Numbered from the stretch's first letter, positions 8,291 through 19,420 are shown. The stretch is 64,000 nucleotides of DNA from Takakia lepidozioides (GCA_030704615.1 CM060733.1:41788001-41852000); one strand, 5' to 3'. Notes: generated from the sequence alone by a model not told the origin. A program made the numbers and translations.

Positions 8291-11276
8291 TAGTCCTTTA
8301 GGTCTGGAAACCTTCAAGTGCAAACCCTGTTACCTGCTGGGGGTGCTACAAAAGAATAAACCACAAGTATCAACCAACAAAACGACTTGGAATAAAAATA
8401 GAAGAGGGTGTAAGGACAGCAATCACTGTACTATTGATAACATACCAGCAGCTTCAGAGGGTTCAAAGCAAAAAACATAACGAAAAAAGAAACAAACCAT
8501 AAACGCTACCAAGAAGCTGCTTGTAATGCTAAAAATATGCAAATATCTCAAGATACTAGATTCAGTTTGAAATACCCTGTCCTAACAAACAACCATGTCT
8601 TTCAAAGGACCCCCCTCATATTTTACTTGTTAACATGGATCTATCGAATGAATAAACTGCATGTATCAACCGTACACAGGATCACACATGGGATTGGGAG
8701 AAGCTGTTGAAACCCTGAGTGCACAACGCAGCCAAGAAACCAAAAAAATTGCAAACACTTGACTCCAAGCTATGCATTGAACGAATCATTGAACAAATCA
8801 GCAACTGCAGCGGGTTCAACAATCAACTGCCCAATTGTCTTGCAAGAATTCAAATGTGCCTGCCCATCATCAGAATTGCAGACATAAAAACAAACGGGCT
8901 CAGACTGCCCTAGGCAACCCATCGACATTCACCAGACTCTCTCCATGACGCACTATCTGACACACTAGCTAATGGGTGAACACTGTCACAGAAGGTTCTG
9001 CAGCCAAGGCGGTTTTGGTTAACTCACATAAGTCACCAACAACCACATTCTGTCATTGACCAATTAACAGCTCAAAACATGCGCACAATTTCGGCTAGAG
9101 CTTTCTATCTTCTGAAGATGGTACTCAAGAAATCGTAAAGGTTTGAACAACACTACTGATTCGCAGGTCACATGCATCAAAGCACTGAAGAGAGAACAGA
9201 AACTCATTCTTCACACATTGGTAGCAAACCCTACAAACTTACACTCACCAGACTCCCTCCTTGACGCACTATCTGACACCCTAAAAAATCAAACATGGTT
9301 TCCATAACCAACAATCCCACAAAGAAAGTAGACACAACACCGTTCAACCAAGAAGCAAGAGACGTAACAAAAATCAGATGAAGATTTGAAACCCTAACCC
9401 TGTACATACTCTTGGGATGCCATTGAGCCCGTCCAAAACTGTTGCGGTTATGGTTATGGATGCAAAAAATCCAAGAGAGCTCCAGAGACACAAAGGAAGA
9501 CTCCCTCTCCCTCACAATAAAAATAGAAGTGGATGCAAGGACGGCAATCACTCACAAGTGAACTACCAAAATGACAGTTTAGAGTTAGGGTTTCAGGCCA
9601 CACAACACATTAAACCTGCCATCATCTGCCGCAATCTGACCGACCACTGCGCTTCAAGAGATTCAGAAGGGCTTGCCCTCTGACCTTGCACGAAAAGTGC
9701 TCACAAAGGTTCACGGCAGACATTTCCAAGAAGCAGTGCAATGCAGCAAGCTCAACAAAATGGCAACTCAAAACCATAGAACATGATCCGGCAACTTTTT
9801 CTTCAGCCATTCTCTGAGGGTAGGAGGTGCTGCCCGCAGCATTCTATCAACCAACAAAATGACTAGGAATATAAATTGGACGCTGCCGTACGCTGGCTCT
9901 TATCAGACTGCTCGACAGCTCTATGAGCAGGCTGATTAGCATTGTTCTAGAAAATACATTCTAGAGAATTACCCTGGGTGATGCCTACCTGCAGGATATT
10001 GCAGGGAAAGGAAACAAAGAGAACTCATCATTCATCAGGAGTAACTACAGATAACCAGATAAGGAAAAACTTAAGTAATCTACTCGATGCAACAAATAAA
10101 GACAACCCTAGGCACTCATGAGAAATGAGGGGTTTGAACGATACTACTCATATTTGCAGCCACGCATCAAACAAACCCTAGCTATGAAAAGAATCAAGAA
10201 AAGATCCCAGCATCAGCAACCTAGGTGCCAAGATTCTACACAACCTCTGAATTACACCAAACAGGACTTGGTGATGGGTGAACGCAACGAAGAAACTTAC
10301 ACCACACCTAGTTGCCAAGAGCGCGCAACCCTGAGTGCACATCCAGAATTCCACATCTAAATAACAAACAACCGTGTATGCCAAGGACCCACCCAGGAAC
10401 AAGAATTGTTAACACTTTCTAGTCCACTTTTTACCCTCCACACTTACAGTCACTTCAAGATCTCTCCTCTTGCCCATGGTGATACAATGGAGGGAGGTAG
10501 AAGGTGCTGTGGATTCTTGGGAGAGCTTTGCCACTTCTGCTGCTGATAGAGTCATGGAAGGAAACTAATTATCTGTGGTAGAGCAGTAAATTGGTGGACC
10601 CATGAGATCAAGCTCAAGATTGCTGAGAGGCAGGCGCTCTAAAAGGACTGCTGTAATATCAAAGATGAAAAAACGCTCTGGTCTAGATACTACCAACTGC
10701 ATAAAGAGGTCAATCAGCTTGTAAGGGATCAGAAGAGGCTTTATTGGGAGAAGTTGTACAGTGACATAAACTTAACCCACCATGGTCATATTGACAAAAG
10801 ATTCTGGTTGGCCTTACAACCAATCATCATAACACCAACAATTGCACAACCAATACATGTACCCTACCTGGATCTTGGCAAGAACCACAACAGTGATAGA
10901 CAATGTATATAGACTGGGAAAACATAACACACCAAAGAGAAAGAAGACAAGAATGCAGAACACTTTACACCTGCCCTCATCTGCCGCAATCTGATCGACC
11001 TTAAGAAAATAAGTGTCCTTTAAGTCTGGAAAACTTGGACATTTTAGCACAAAACCCTAACAGCTCCGGAATAATCTCACCTACACGGTCCTAAAGCATA
11101 CCTGCATGAGTATGTGGGCTTGTAGAACAACAGGTCATAATCAAGCAAAGATTCTGAATTCAAGGTGCCAAGAATCTACATAACCTGGGCCCACAGTACG
11201 GTGTGGCTAACATGCAGTAATGAACTTTAGTGCTGCGGTGCACACTTGCGCAAGAGACCGACAGCGAACAAGTACA

Positions 11277-11312
<36 letters not shown>

Positions 11313-12000
11313 TAAAAGAGCTTGAAATTGCTGGGAGGGAAGCGAATGGAAGCTGCGGGTGCGCCAATCCAATCTTGAATCTGAGCAGATTCCATCCTAC
11401 GGAATAAATAAATTATTTGCAAACCTTAAGCACCTGACCTTGTGTTCATTGACTGCTTAAACTACTCGAACTCAAGACAGAAAAGCAAAGAAAAGCAACA
11501 AAAGCAGGAAGAAAAGAAAAACCCTGCTACCTGCTGTAGGTGCTACAAAAGAAGTATCCCCACAACAGACGTATGTGACCAACCAAGAATACTCGAGGTG
11601 TGCTGAGGTGCTCAACCCTTACAGTAGCCATAGCTGAGAAAAAAACTAATCTGCAAACCCTCAGCACTTAGGAATGGTTTGACACAATATTCTGAAAGAT
11701 CGTTGATTCACAAACTCAGAGCTAACAAAAACGAGTCCAGCCAAAGGCTCAATGGCAAAACAGATAAACTGCAAAACCTTAAGCACTGGATCTTCTCTTC
11801 ATTGACTGCCTGCACTAAAAGAGCCTCCCCACCATCAGACATGCAGACATAAAAACAGACGGGCTTATACTGCCCTAGGCAACTCATCAACGTTCACCAG
11901 ACTCTCTCATAACTTCTCATTAGTGAAGTATTAGCTCACATTCCACACATGGGGCAAACCAAAGCATCAGACACAACAAAAGGAAACCAAATGAATAACT
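8160..12000. repeat. Mosaic of diverged internal repeats, no convincing gene
   Basis: Several motifs recur in shuffled order. ATCTGCCGCAATCTGACCGACC occurs near 8256 and 9624, and in variant form near 10978. A block with AAAACAAACGGGCTCAGACTGC is near 8887 and a variant near 11850. CACCAGACTCTCTCCATGACG is near 8930, with variants at 9244 and 11895. GGAATAAAAATAGAAG-type blocks lie near 8391 and 9516. Frames are short and uncorrelated on both strands. It may be intronic or untranslated sequence of a host gene that expanded by local duplication. Confidence 0.5.
10440..11030 (+). repeat. LINE-like fragment, second copy of the duplication
   Basis: Near-identical to 7720-8290. The same NWWTHE...LKIAERQAL coding trace is present, but the Tyr codon TAT of the first copy (CTCTATAAGG) is a stop here (CTCTAAAAGG). 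The two copies lie about 2.7 kb apart in the same orientation. Confidence 0.6.
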
Positions 12001-12035
12001 ATCCCAGCAACAATGGACATCATTAAGGTAAATTT

Positions 12036-12390
12036 TCAGCCCACGTAAATAGATACTAAATTCAGCTTGCAATACCTGGCAATACTGGCAATACTTGGGT
12101 TGGCTTTCGCTTTCTTGAATCCTCTTCTGTCCCCCCTGGCAGCCTCTGGAAACTCTTCATCCATAATCTCATCGAGCTCCTGCTCTGACATCTCTAGCAA
12201 TGTAGCTACAGTATACATGCTGGAGGCAAGTTTTGTACCAAAAGCTCCAACAGTCTCTTCTTCCAAAAAATTCCGAAGCATCGCCTCAATACTACCATAA
12301 GGTGTATCCGCCATATCTGGAGCTGTATCTTGCAGGCTGACCACCCTTGATAGTATTTTATTAAGATACACCATGGGAGAAGACCTGAAT
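12036..12390 (-). CDS. Exon resembling the LEAFY/FLORICAULA N-terminal SAM-like domain (tentative)
   Basis: The minus strand has a coding stretch that looks like an internal exon. An acceptor-like TCTATTCAG lies near 12390 and a donor-like CAG-GTATTG near 12080. The peptide contains TVATLLEMSEQELDEIM, which resembles the oligomerisation (SAM-like) domain of the plant transcription factor LEAFY (TVNTLLDM-x2-EELDEMM type), and a following basic RRGFKKAK stretch roughly where LEAFY has GERYGIKAA. LEAFY is a DNA-binding regulator that oligomerises through this domain. I see no exon for the LEAFY DNA-binding domain in this window, so the assignment rests on about 60 residues with modest similarity. 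A coincidental frame remains possible. Confidence 0.3.
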
Positions 12391-12399
12391 AGACAGCCA

Positions 12400-13040
12400 G
12401 CAATATTAACAACTTTTTCCCCAAGTCATCTGCCACACAAGAAGTACTCTACCATAACTACCCCAGGGCCAGAGGGACCATGAGCTCCCAAGGCACAGTT
12501 GGTACTAGCCCTAGCTGAACGAAGGCAGTATCAAGATCCAAAAACTCAACGAAAACAACTAGGAGACCTTCCTCCTTTCAAGAACCAAATAAATTAGTTT
12601 CAAACACATCAACAAGGTCGAAGCACTTACTTGTAAGTAGAGGTTTAGCCTTACTGCAACTCCTGACGCTCAATTCATCCGCCAATCCGCTCGTGTCTCA
12701 ATCGAAACGCTCTGCACTAGTGTTCCTGCACCAGGTGCTGCACATTAATATTCTCTCATTCACATCAGATTAACAGAGTTGCAATGTCCTCTCAATGTCT
12801 CCATCGTTCCAAAACTTCGCCACTCTTATATTGGTGCGCATGCAAGGTTGGAGCTATCTTGATATGGAGCAAAAATCCTTCACAGCCAATGCAGATCATA
12901 CTGCTCGTTTGCAAATGAAATTAGCTAGCTAATGAGAAGCAACGGTCTGTGAAAAGATAAATTAACCTACTCTAGCTTCATTGTTCTCTGAATAAGGTAG
13001 TCAAGACCATGCGGATTATCTATCTCATAGAAAACGGAAG
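12400..13040. other. No feature recognised
   Basis: AT-rich sequence with only short frames on both strands. It could be intron or upstream sequence of the minus-strand exon at 12036-12390. Nothing else is supportable. Confidence 0.5.
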
Positions 13041-13044
13041 ATGC

Positions 13045-13246
13045 TAAACTCTGCTACAGTCGTACTCTGGTACCGGAGTACTCTGGTACCCAGTATTTCG
13101 TGAGCCCGCTCAATCGCGACTGTAGCAGAGTTTAGAGGTCGTACTCTGGTACCCAGTAGTACTCGTACTCTGGTACCGGAGTCCGCAAAACTCCTCAAAT
13201 GTCGAAAGTCTCTGCTACAGTCGCGATTGAGCGGGCTCACGAAATA
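13045..13246. repeat. Foldback (inverted-repeat) structure with KpnI-like palindromes
   Basis: A perfect 37-bp inverted repeat (13094-13130 and 13210-13246) flanks a 79-bp loop. The arm includes CCCGCTCAATCGCGACTG. A third partial arm (13045-13062, TAAACTCTGCTACAGTCG) is complementary to 13117-13134. The loops contain repeated TACTCTGGTACC units, some arranged as near-palindromes around GGTACC. It could be a foldback transposon or MITE remnant, or a hairpin RNA source. No transposase is nearby. Confidence 0.75.
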
Positions 13247-13249
13247 CGT

Positions 13250-14980
13250 TGAGGTGAAGTAATTCGTTGTGCAGATCAATGCTATCAATCGGAGTAATGG
13301 ACGGACAAACCAGGCTCAGGTCCTGAAAGAAGCTAATATCAAGCCACAGCAAGAGCGGTATATCAGTACAGGCTAGCCGAGATTTCGACAACATTCCATC
13401 TCCTCCAAACAGGCTCAGAATTGTGTAAGCAATTAGAGTGCAAGCAACAGAGGTACACAAGCTCAAAGATTACGAGACACAGTAGAGCGAGAGAGAGAGA
13501 GCGAGACAGGAAACAATGAAAAATGAAGAGCACTGGGGGGATTGTATTGCGCCCCCCAAAACCTAAGTTAAAACAGCATGTCATGACCGTCCGATCTTAC
13601 CCTAATCTGATCGAACGGCCGGAATTTTACATCGAAACTTCATCCAAATCTCATTCATCTGTTGACGTTTCCGTTCACGAGTTTCCGTTCAAAAGTTTCA
13701 GTCTATCCCTCGCTTTTTCGTTCAGTTTGACATTTGACTCATAACGTATGCAATTCAACATTGTGCATGTATAAATTTGGTTTACACTAGACATGGAGTT
13801 GAATGCGCGTGCGAGACCGTGGGCCCTCCTCGCCTGAGCCCTGCAACCACGCGCTGCCGGAGCCCGCCTGTCAAATCCCCACCCCCCGCCCGCCCGCTCC
13901 CCTCCGTTCCCCTGACCCTCTCCTCCCATGGCAGGTTGGTGTGTTGCTGGAGCATAGCAGCTTTGTCGAGATGATTGCCGTGTTGGAGCGACCAGAGGCA
14001 CGATTTGTGAAGGCGCAAACAAATGTTGAACCACCGAGTACTGTTGTGAAGGGCCATCTTCCGAGGAGTACAAACCCCGCCGCCAGTGTTGTGCAGGTTG
14101 CTAGAGGGCCCCACCCGAGCTTACACTGTGCAATGCCAGTGGCCGAAAGAGGTCAAGAAGGTCGTTGCAGTGCGGATGTGTTTTGGACAGTATAGTGCTT
14201 TCTCTGATGCAGGGAGGGAGGGTGGAGAAGCAACCTCTTTTGCAACGCGCCACAGTTGTTAGAAGAAATCCAAGGAAGCGAGTCATGACGACTGAGGTGA
14301 GAAACGCTGGAGCAGTCGAGCGGCAACGCAGGGGTGGTGTCTTCGTGTAGGCTTGACGCAGTTAGGGCAGTATGCTGAAGATGGTTTGTCTCCGTCGTGT
14401 CATACTTCCCGAGCTGATAGAGAAGGGGTGGGTGGGAGAACTCCCATCTCCAGACAACGAAACTTGAAGATGTTGTGTTAAGAATTGTAAAATAGCAGCA
14501 ACTCGCAGTAGCGCAGAAGCCTACTGGCAGTGCACTGAGAAACATGTCAAATATACAAAATTTGAAAGCAAACGAGCCTTACGCAGGCAGGTGGGATAGC
14601 ATCCTTGAGACGGGGAACGATGGCCCCTGCAAGAAAGTGAGTGGCGAGTAGTCGTAGAGGGCAGAAACCTGGAAATCGTCTTTAAAATGACTGAATGATA
14701 GCTTGAAAGTTACGCAAGAAAGAGTGAATCTTGTGAGTAGGGGGAGGAGAGGTAGAGCAACGAGAGAGCAGCTTGGAGATGCACAAAGCTACGAGGCGCG
14801 CTATGGTGGCGATTGTAGTTAAGATCGTAACTATAGAGGAGCTGCTAATGTAGGTGGTAATAATAGTGAAAAAAATGAGGAGTTGTCGGAACCCTATGGA
14901 ATTAGCCATGGTTAAGGATTTTAGGAGAATCTGGCGGCGGGAGGGCGGATCTCCGCCCTTCTTTGGGATGGGGTACAATG
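13250..14980. other. No gene recognised; GC-rich part 13800-13930
   Basis: Frames of 60-130 codons occur on both strands, but none shows a domain, a consistent codon bias or splice structure. A Pro/Arg-rich stretch near 13800-13930 is low-complexity. A GA-dinucleotide-like run lies near 13485-13505. Confidence 0.4.
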
Positions 14981-14984
14981 TCGA

Positions 14985-16460
14985 CCAATTTTGAAATAAA
15001 TCGATTTTAATGAATTTTAATTCAATAATTAGACTTGGAATGTCTATTATCGTTGGTTTCGGCCACACAATGATTTTGTTTCTGGGGCAATTTTGTTCTC
15101 TGCATTCAACCCTCACACATGTGCGTCTGTGCCAGAATTTGAACCAAACAAAAAAAAACAAAAAAAAACAAAATGTTCGCTTTGCTCACTATTCTAGAAT
15201 TTTCTATGAAGACTGATGGAAGTTGAAGTCAAATTCACTTTGGAGGGCAAACGGGTGGCGAAATTGCGGTTCCTCGTCCAAATGACTTTAGATCGCTCTA
15301 AAATTTTGCACGCACGTTGCATATGGTCTCCCTGCACCAGTGCTTTGAGAATAGGGCATCGCGAGCGGGCGAAATGCGGCCCAACATGCCCCGCAATCCC
15401 TGGGGATGGAAAATAATGCATTCGAAGGGGAAAAGGATGGTTGCCCGTGCGAATGATTATGTTTGCTTTCAAACTTGCCAGTGTGTTTGGTGCCCCTTCT
15501 CGCAAGTCTCAACGACAACAATCCAAATTCGTTCGATGGCCCAACGGACGGTTGCCCATCCACATCTCCCTTGGCATCTTCAGTATATCGTGTCACAAGT
15601 CCCTGAGGAATATCAATTTGTTCGATGGGCCAACGGCGTGTTCAAAGCTCATCTAGATTTGTTCATTGCGAAAAAGAAAACCTCTCATGGGTGAACGGCC
15701 GGTGCACCCATTCAACGGATGTGGTTCACGCACAACTGGCTCGCATGTGCTTCAGTACGTGTCCAACACATGCCCTCAGATACAAGAGGAAAACAAACCA
15801 TTAGGCCCCCCAACAATGTAGTCTCCATTCGACCAATTTTGAAATAAATCGATTCTAATGAATTTTAATTCAATAATTGGTCTTGGAATGTCTGTGATCG
15901 CTAGTTTCGGCCATGCAATGATATTGTTTCTAGGTCAATTTTGTTCTCTGCATTCAGCCTTCACATCTGTGTGTCTGTGCCAAAATTCGGACCAAAAAAT
16001 AAAATAAAATAAAAAATCGCTTCGCTCACTATTCTAGAACTCTCTATGAAGAGTGATGGAAGTTGAAGACAAATACACCTAGGAGGGCAAACGGGTGGCG
16101 AAAATCATTGTTCTGCATCAAAATGACTTTTGATCGTCTCAAAATTATGCATGCACGTTGCATATGGTCTCCCTGCGTCAGTGCTTTGAGAATCAGACCG
16201 AAAAAAATTCGCAAGCGGACGAAACACGGCCCAACAAACCCCGCAGTCCCAGGGAATGGAAAACAATGCATTCGATGGGGAAATGGATGGTTGCCCGTGC
16301 GAATGAATTTTGTTTACTTTCAAACTTTGCCAGTGTGTTTGGTGCCCCGTCTCGTACGTCCCGGACGACCACGCCATCAATCCAAATTTGTTCATTGGCC
16401 CAACGGACGGTTGCCCGTCCACATGACTTATGTTTGCTCTCAATCAAGCAATGTTGTTGC
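14985..16460 (+). repeat. Diverged tandem duplication, unit of about 640 bp, period about 850 bp
   Basis: The block starting CCAATTTTGAAATAAATCGATT (about 14985) and the one starting near 15834 share long runs of similar sequence through to about 15670 and 16460. Shared stretches include CAATTTTGTTCTCTGCATTCA and TTGCATATGGTCTCCCTGC. Inside each unit a shorter motif, GGCCCAACGGACGGTTGCCC, recurs. Reading frames are not conserved between copies, so it is non-coding repeat sequence. Confidence 0.75.
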
Positions 16461-16469
16461 AATAAGGCG

Positions 16470-16945
16470 ATGCGATCATCGGGGAGGATCGTTCTTTACC
16501 TTGAAGTAGGCCAAGAAGAGCAACTTAAGAGGCTCTACCCTTGGCCGGGACTTGAAGAAAGTTGGCCAAACTAGCTAGTCGAGAGTAGAGCCAAGTGGGG
16601 GTTTGGTTCTTTGCCATGGGTCGCCATGGTACGGAAACAAACTAATTGATGTGGGATGCCACAACTTGGATGTTAGTTTCTACAAAATGGACAAGTCGAT
16701 GACAACAATTGGAACGAGGGCTGAAGCACCCTGGAGTGCCGAAGGCACTCGAGGAGGCGGAGGCGTTCACTAGGTGGAGCCCTGCACACACCGAGTTGCG
16801 GTGGGGGTGGGTCCAGGAGGGGTGGTGGTAGCTTAGAGGGCCTTAGTGGGGGTGGCATAGGACTCACCATGGGGCGAAGACCTTGTGGTGGGAGTCGTGG
16901 GGAGTCTTGGGACTCATCACGGTCCAATGGGACCATGGTAGGTGT
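16470..16945 (+). mobile_element. Remnant of a chromovirus 3' end and partial LTR
   Basis: This segment is the reverse complement of parts of 26190-26870, the 3' untranslated region and LTR of the chromovirus at 25824-32754, with substantial divergence. It includes the counterpart of the ACTAGCTAGT-containing 3' region and the GAGTCTTGGGACTCATCACG part of the LTR. No coding part survives. Confidence 0.7.
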
Positions 16946-16946
16946 A

Positions 16947-16975
16947 GTTAATCTGTAGGACTACTACAGATTAAC
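16947..16975. repeat. Perfect 12-bp hairpin
   Basis: GTTAATCTGTAG and its exact reverse complement are separated by 5 nt (GACTA). It lies between a chromovirus remnant and the Penelope-like element. No following T-run suggests a terminator, and its role is unknown. Confidence 0.7.
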
Positions 16976-17091
16976 GTTTTTATGACTACATGTGATATAA
17001 ACTTTGATAACCATGACTATACATGTGACTACTAGGTGATCAAACCCATGGTTGGGCGCATTTTAATATATTTTAATCTAATGCAGTCATA

Positions 17092-17137
17092 TGTTTAGGG
17101 TTTATTAGGGTTTAGGGTTTATTAGGGTTTAGGGTTT
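17092..17137 (+). repeat. Plant-type telomeric repeats (TTTAGGG, with TTTATTAGGG variants)
   Basis: Five to six units of TTTAGGG or the variant TTTATTAGGG lie immediately upstream of the first terminal-repeat copy of the Penelope-like element. The same motif recurs at the two other terminal-repeat junctions (18911-18930 and 19444-19455), always in the same orientation, so it belongs to the element junctions and is not a random interstitial telomere. Confidence 0.85.
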
Positions 17138-17145
17138 TCAAAAGA

Positions 17146-17700
17146 GTGGAAACAAATACATGTAGCAGTGCAACAGAGTTCGAACCGCGAATGCACCGGG
17201 TGCATTAGTAGCAAAGTGCAAACAAATTTTTAGGGGGGGCCAGTTATGGACACCTTAGAAAACTTGTAGAAACATCCAGCATGTGAATCAAAACTAAAAG
17301 AATCGATCCTAAGACACAGAAAACTAGAATAGAACAGAGTGGGAGTGATGTTGCAACGTTCTAAAGTGCAAATGCAATGACATGCAAGAAGCAAGTGTGT
17401 GTGATGAAAGTAATTCACTGTAAGGACAGGAGAATAGTAACCTATCTCTAAGTAAGAGAATAGACACACTAAAGAACAGTCTTAGAAGGAGATCTAACAT
17501 ACAACACTCGAAAAAGAGTTTAAAACATGCACTACAATAAACACAAAGCAATAGAATGCAATGAACTATGCAGAAGATCAAATCTAAAACTCAACAACAA
17601 CAACAACAACGCCAATGAGACAAGAACACAAGATGCAGCAAAGAGAATATCTATAATCCCCAAACTAGTTTCGCTCAGCACGTGAGCTCATCAGTGGGAA
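17146..17700 (+). repeat. Penelope-like terminal repeat (pLTR), copy 1
   Basis: Shares an ordered series of blocks with 18931-19420: a region with GTAGCAGTGCAACA, GAATGCACCGGGTGCA, TTTAGGGGGGGCCAGTTATG, GAAAACTAGAATAGAA, and ACAGGAGAATAG. Direct repeats flanking an RT of Penelope type are the pLTRs expected of that class. The end carries a minus-strand hammerhead ribozyme. Confidence 0.75.
17657..17700 (-). ncRNA. Minimal type I hammerhead ribozyme
   Basis: On the minus strand the core reads CTGATGA (17688-17694), stem II GCTCA/TGAGC with loop CGTGC (17673-17687), GAAAC (17668-17672), then a minimal stem III region and GTT before the cleavage point (after 17663). Stem I is TTCCCA (17695-17700) paired with TGGGGA (17657-17662), six pairs including one G-U. 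All invariant core positions are present. Stem III is tiny, but AACTAGTT is self-complementary, so two copies could form a dimeric ribozyme with a longer stem III. Short-stem-III type I hammerheads are typical of Penelope-like elements and retrozymes. It is antisense to the neighbouring RT. Confidence 0.82.
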
Positions 17701-17794
17701 AGATAAGGAAAAGAGATACAATGTGTCACCCTCACCCAGCTTATATACTGCAGAAAGTGAACTTGTCTCCGGGGGGGGGGAAAGAAAATATCTA

Positions 17795-17962
17795 ATGGAT
17801 GGAAAACATCCAAATTGTCTCGGCTGGAGAGATCGTCCAACACATGAAAACTTAGATGAAAAATATCCAAAGTTTTCTCGGCGGGAGAGAAATATCCAAC
17901 GCATGAAATTCTAGATGAAAAACATCCTAATGTTCTCTCCAAAATGGATAATCATCCAAACT
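17795..17962 (+). repeat. Minisatellite, about 59-bp period, three diverged units
   Basis: Units begin ATGGAAAACATCCAAATT (about 17798), GATGAAAAATATCCAAAG and GATGAAAAACATCCTAAT, each with a TCTCGGCKGGAGAGA-like centre. It lies between the hammerhead and the RT frame. Confidence 0.7.
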
Positions 17963-17977
17963 AGAAGCTAACTGTGG

Positions 17978-18868
17978 TTGCATCACCATCTGTTTGTCAT
18001 TCTGCTTGAGGAAGATAACCATTTGATAGATTCTATATCTTTGTTGAAAGATCTGTCGGATAGGCAACTTCCTAGCGACGTGCTTTCGTTCACCTTTGAT
18101 GTGGAGTCATTGTATCCTAGCATTCCTACTGGGGACGGGCTTCGACGATTGAAGGAGATGATTGCCGGCAAGTTCAAGTCACCTTGGTTTGAAAGATTCG
18201 TGGTGAGTCTTTCTCGCATGGTGTTGGAGAATAACTATCTTCAATTTGGCTCAAGCTATTGGCATCAGATCCGAGGCACGGCAATGGGTAGCAACTTTGC
18301 TGTTGTTTATGCTTGTCTCTTTCTTTGCAACTTAGGAAAAGAGTTGGCTGGTGCTGGAGGAGGTATGTGGCATCTATACTACAAGAGATACATCGATGAT
18401 GGATTTGGAATTTGGGCAGGATCTCGGGCAAGTTTGGAGGTTTGGCTCGATGGATACAACTCTCTTAGTCCCACAATTTGGATTCAAAGGGTAATCTCTG
18501 AGTCTACGGTTGACATTCTTGATATTCAGTTCTTTAAGTGAGTTGATTTTGTCAACCATGGGATTGTATCTTCGAGATATCATCAAAATGCACTCAACAG
18601 ATACCAGTATTTGTCATGGACCTCGTGTCATCCACGACACCAAAAACGAGCATTCATCATTGGCGAATTACAACGTTACACTTTGAGGGAGAGCACACGG
18701 GCAGGTTTTTCTGAGATTAGGCAACTGTTCTATGAGCGATTACGTGCTCGAGGCTATCCAAAGTCTTTTATCTTGGAGTGTTTTGTGCTTTGTGACTATG
18801 CACAATGTGCTACACTGTTGACTTCAGAGTCCACTCGTAAGTTGACGGGCAAGCGGGCCCCTTGGTTT
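17978..18868 (+). pseudogene. Penelope-like reverse transcriptase, 5'-truncated, one internal stop, no GIY-YIG endonuclease seen
   Basis: RT motifs in order: motif A FDVESLYPSIP, motif B GTAMGSNFAVVYACLFL, motif C YIDD in YKRYIDDGFGIW, and motif D region VDILDIQFFK. A single in-frame TGA at 18539-18541 is followed by continued homology, including the Penelope hallmark YLSWTSCHPRHQKRA and a thumb region (LRARGYPKSFI). The frame ends at 18868, only about 40 bp before telomeric repeats, with no room for a C-terminal GIY-YIG nuclease. N-terminal RT regions are missing. Endonuclease-deficient Penelope elements (Athena, Coprina) attach to chromosome ends, and the flanking TTTAGGG repeats fit that lifestyle. 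Alternative: a GIY-YIG element whose nuclease was lost by truncation. Confidence 0.88.
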
Positions 18869-18910
18869 TGAAACTTGAGCATTCGTGTTATACTCAAGCT
18901 CTAAGCTTTG

Positions 18911-18930
18911 GGTTTAGGGTTTAGGGTTTA
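18911..18930 (+). repeat. Telomeric TTTAGGG repeats at the RT/pLTR junction
   Basis: About 2.5 units of TTTAGGG follow the RT stop codon by about 40 bp and directly precede terminal-repeat copy 2 (CATAAAGTGTCAAAACAAGTG). Confidence 0.85.
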
Positions 18931-19420
18931 CATAAAGTGTCAAAACAAGTGTAGCAGTACAACGTGGATGCACCGGGTGCAAGATAAACACAATCCGGCC
19001 AAACGAGTTTTAGGGGGGCCAGTTATGCACCCCTGGAAAAAATTCAAATCCTGTGAATTAAACATGAAAGGAGAGATCCTGAGAGACAGGAAACTAGAAT
19101 AGAAGTATGCGAGGTGTCCTGAAATGCAACTGCAAACCTATGCAAGAGGCAAATGTGCGTATGAGAAATATTTCACTGGATGCACAGGAGAATAGAACCC
19201 CATCTCTGTTTTGCAAAAGAATGAAAACACTAGGAACAACTTAGATGCAGACCTGATATGCGCTTCTCGAGAGGGAGTTTATGGCATGCCGTATAGACAC
19301 AGAGCACATAATAAACACGGCTCGGTCTTCGTATTGTTGCCTCATCAAATGAATGAGCAACTTGGTCAAAAGAATGAAGACCAACATCTGCCTCCATTAC
19401 GTGAAGGTGATTAAAGATGT
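18931..19420 (+). repeat. Penelope-like terminal repeat, copy 2
   Basis: Begins CATAAAGTGTCAAAACAAG right after the telomeric units. It shares GATGCACCGGGTGCA, TTTTAGGGGGGCCAGTTATG and GGAAACTAGAATAGAA with copy 1 in the same order. Its distal part diverges, and I find no intact hammerhead in it. Confidence 0.75.

Noticed and set aside
13675-14195. Protein genes on both strands in the GC-rich interval
   Set aside because: Overlapping frames on both strands, low-complexity Pro/Arg content, no domain or splice support.
19331-19365. Hammerhead in terminal-repeat copy 2 (minus strand TTTGATGAGGC)
   Set aside because: Lacks the CTGATGA start and GAAA segment; no ribozyme fold.
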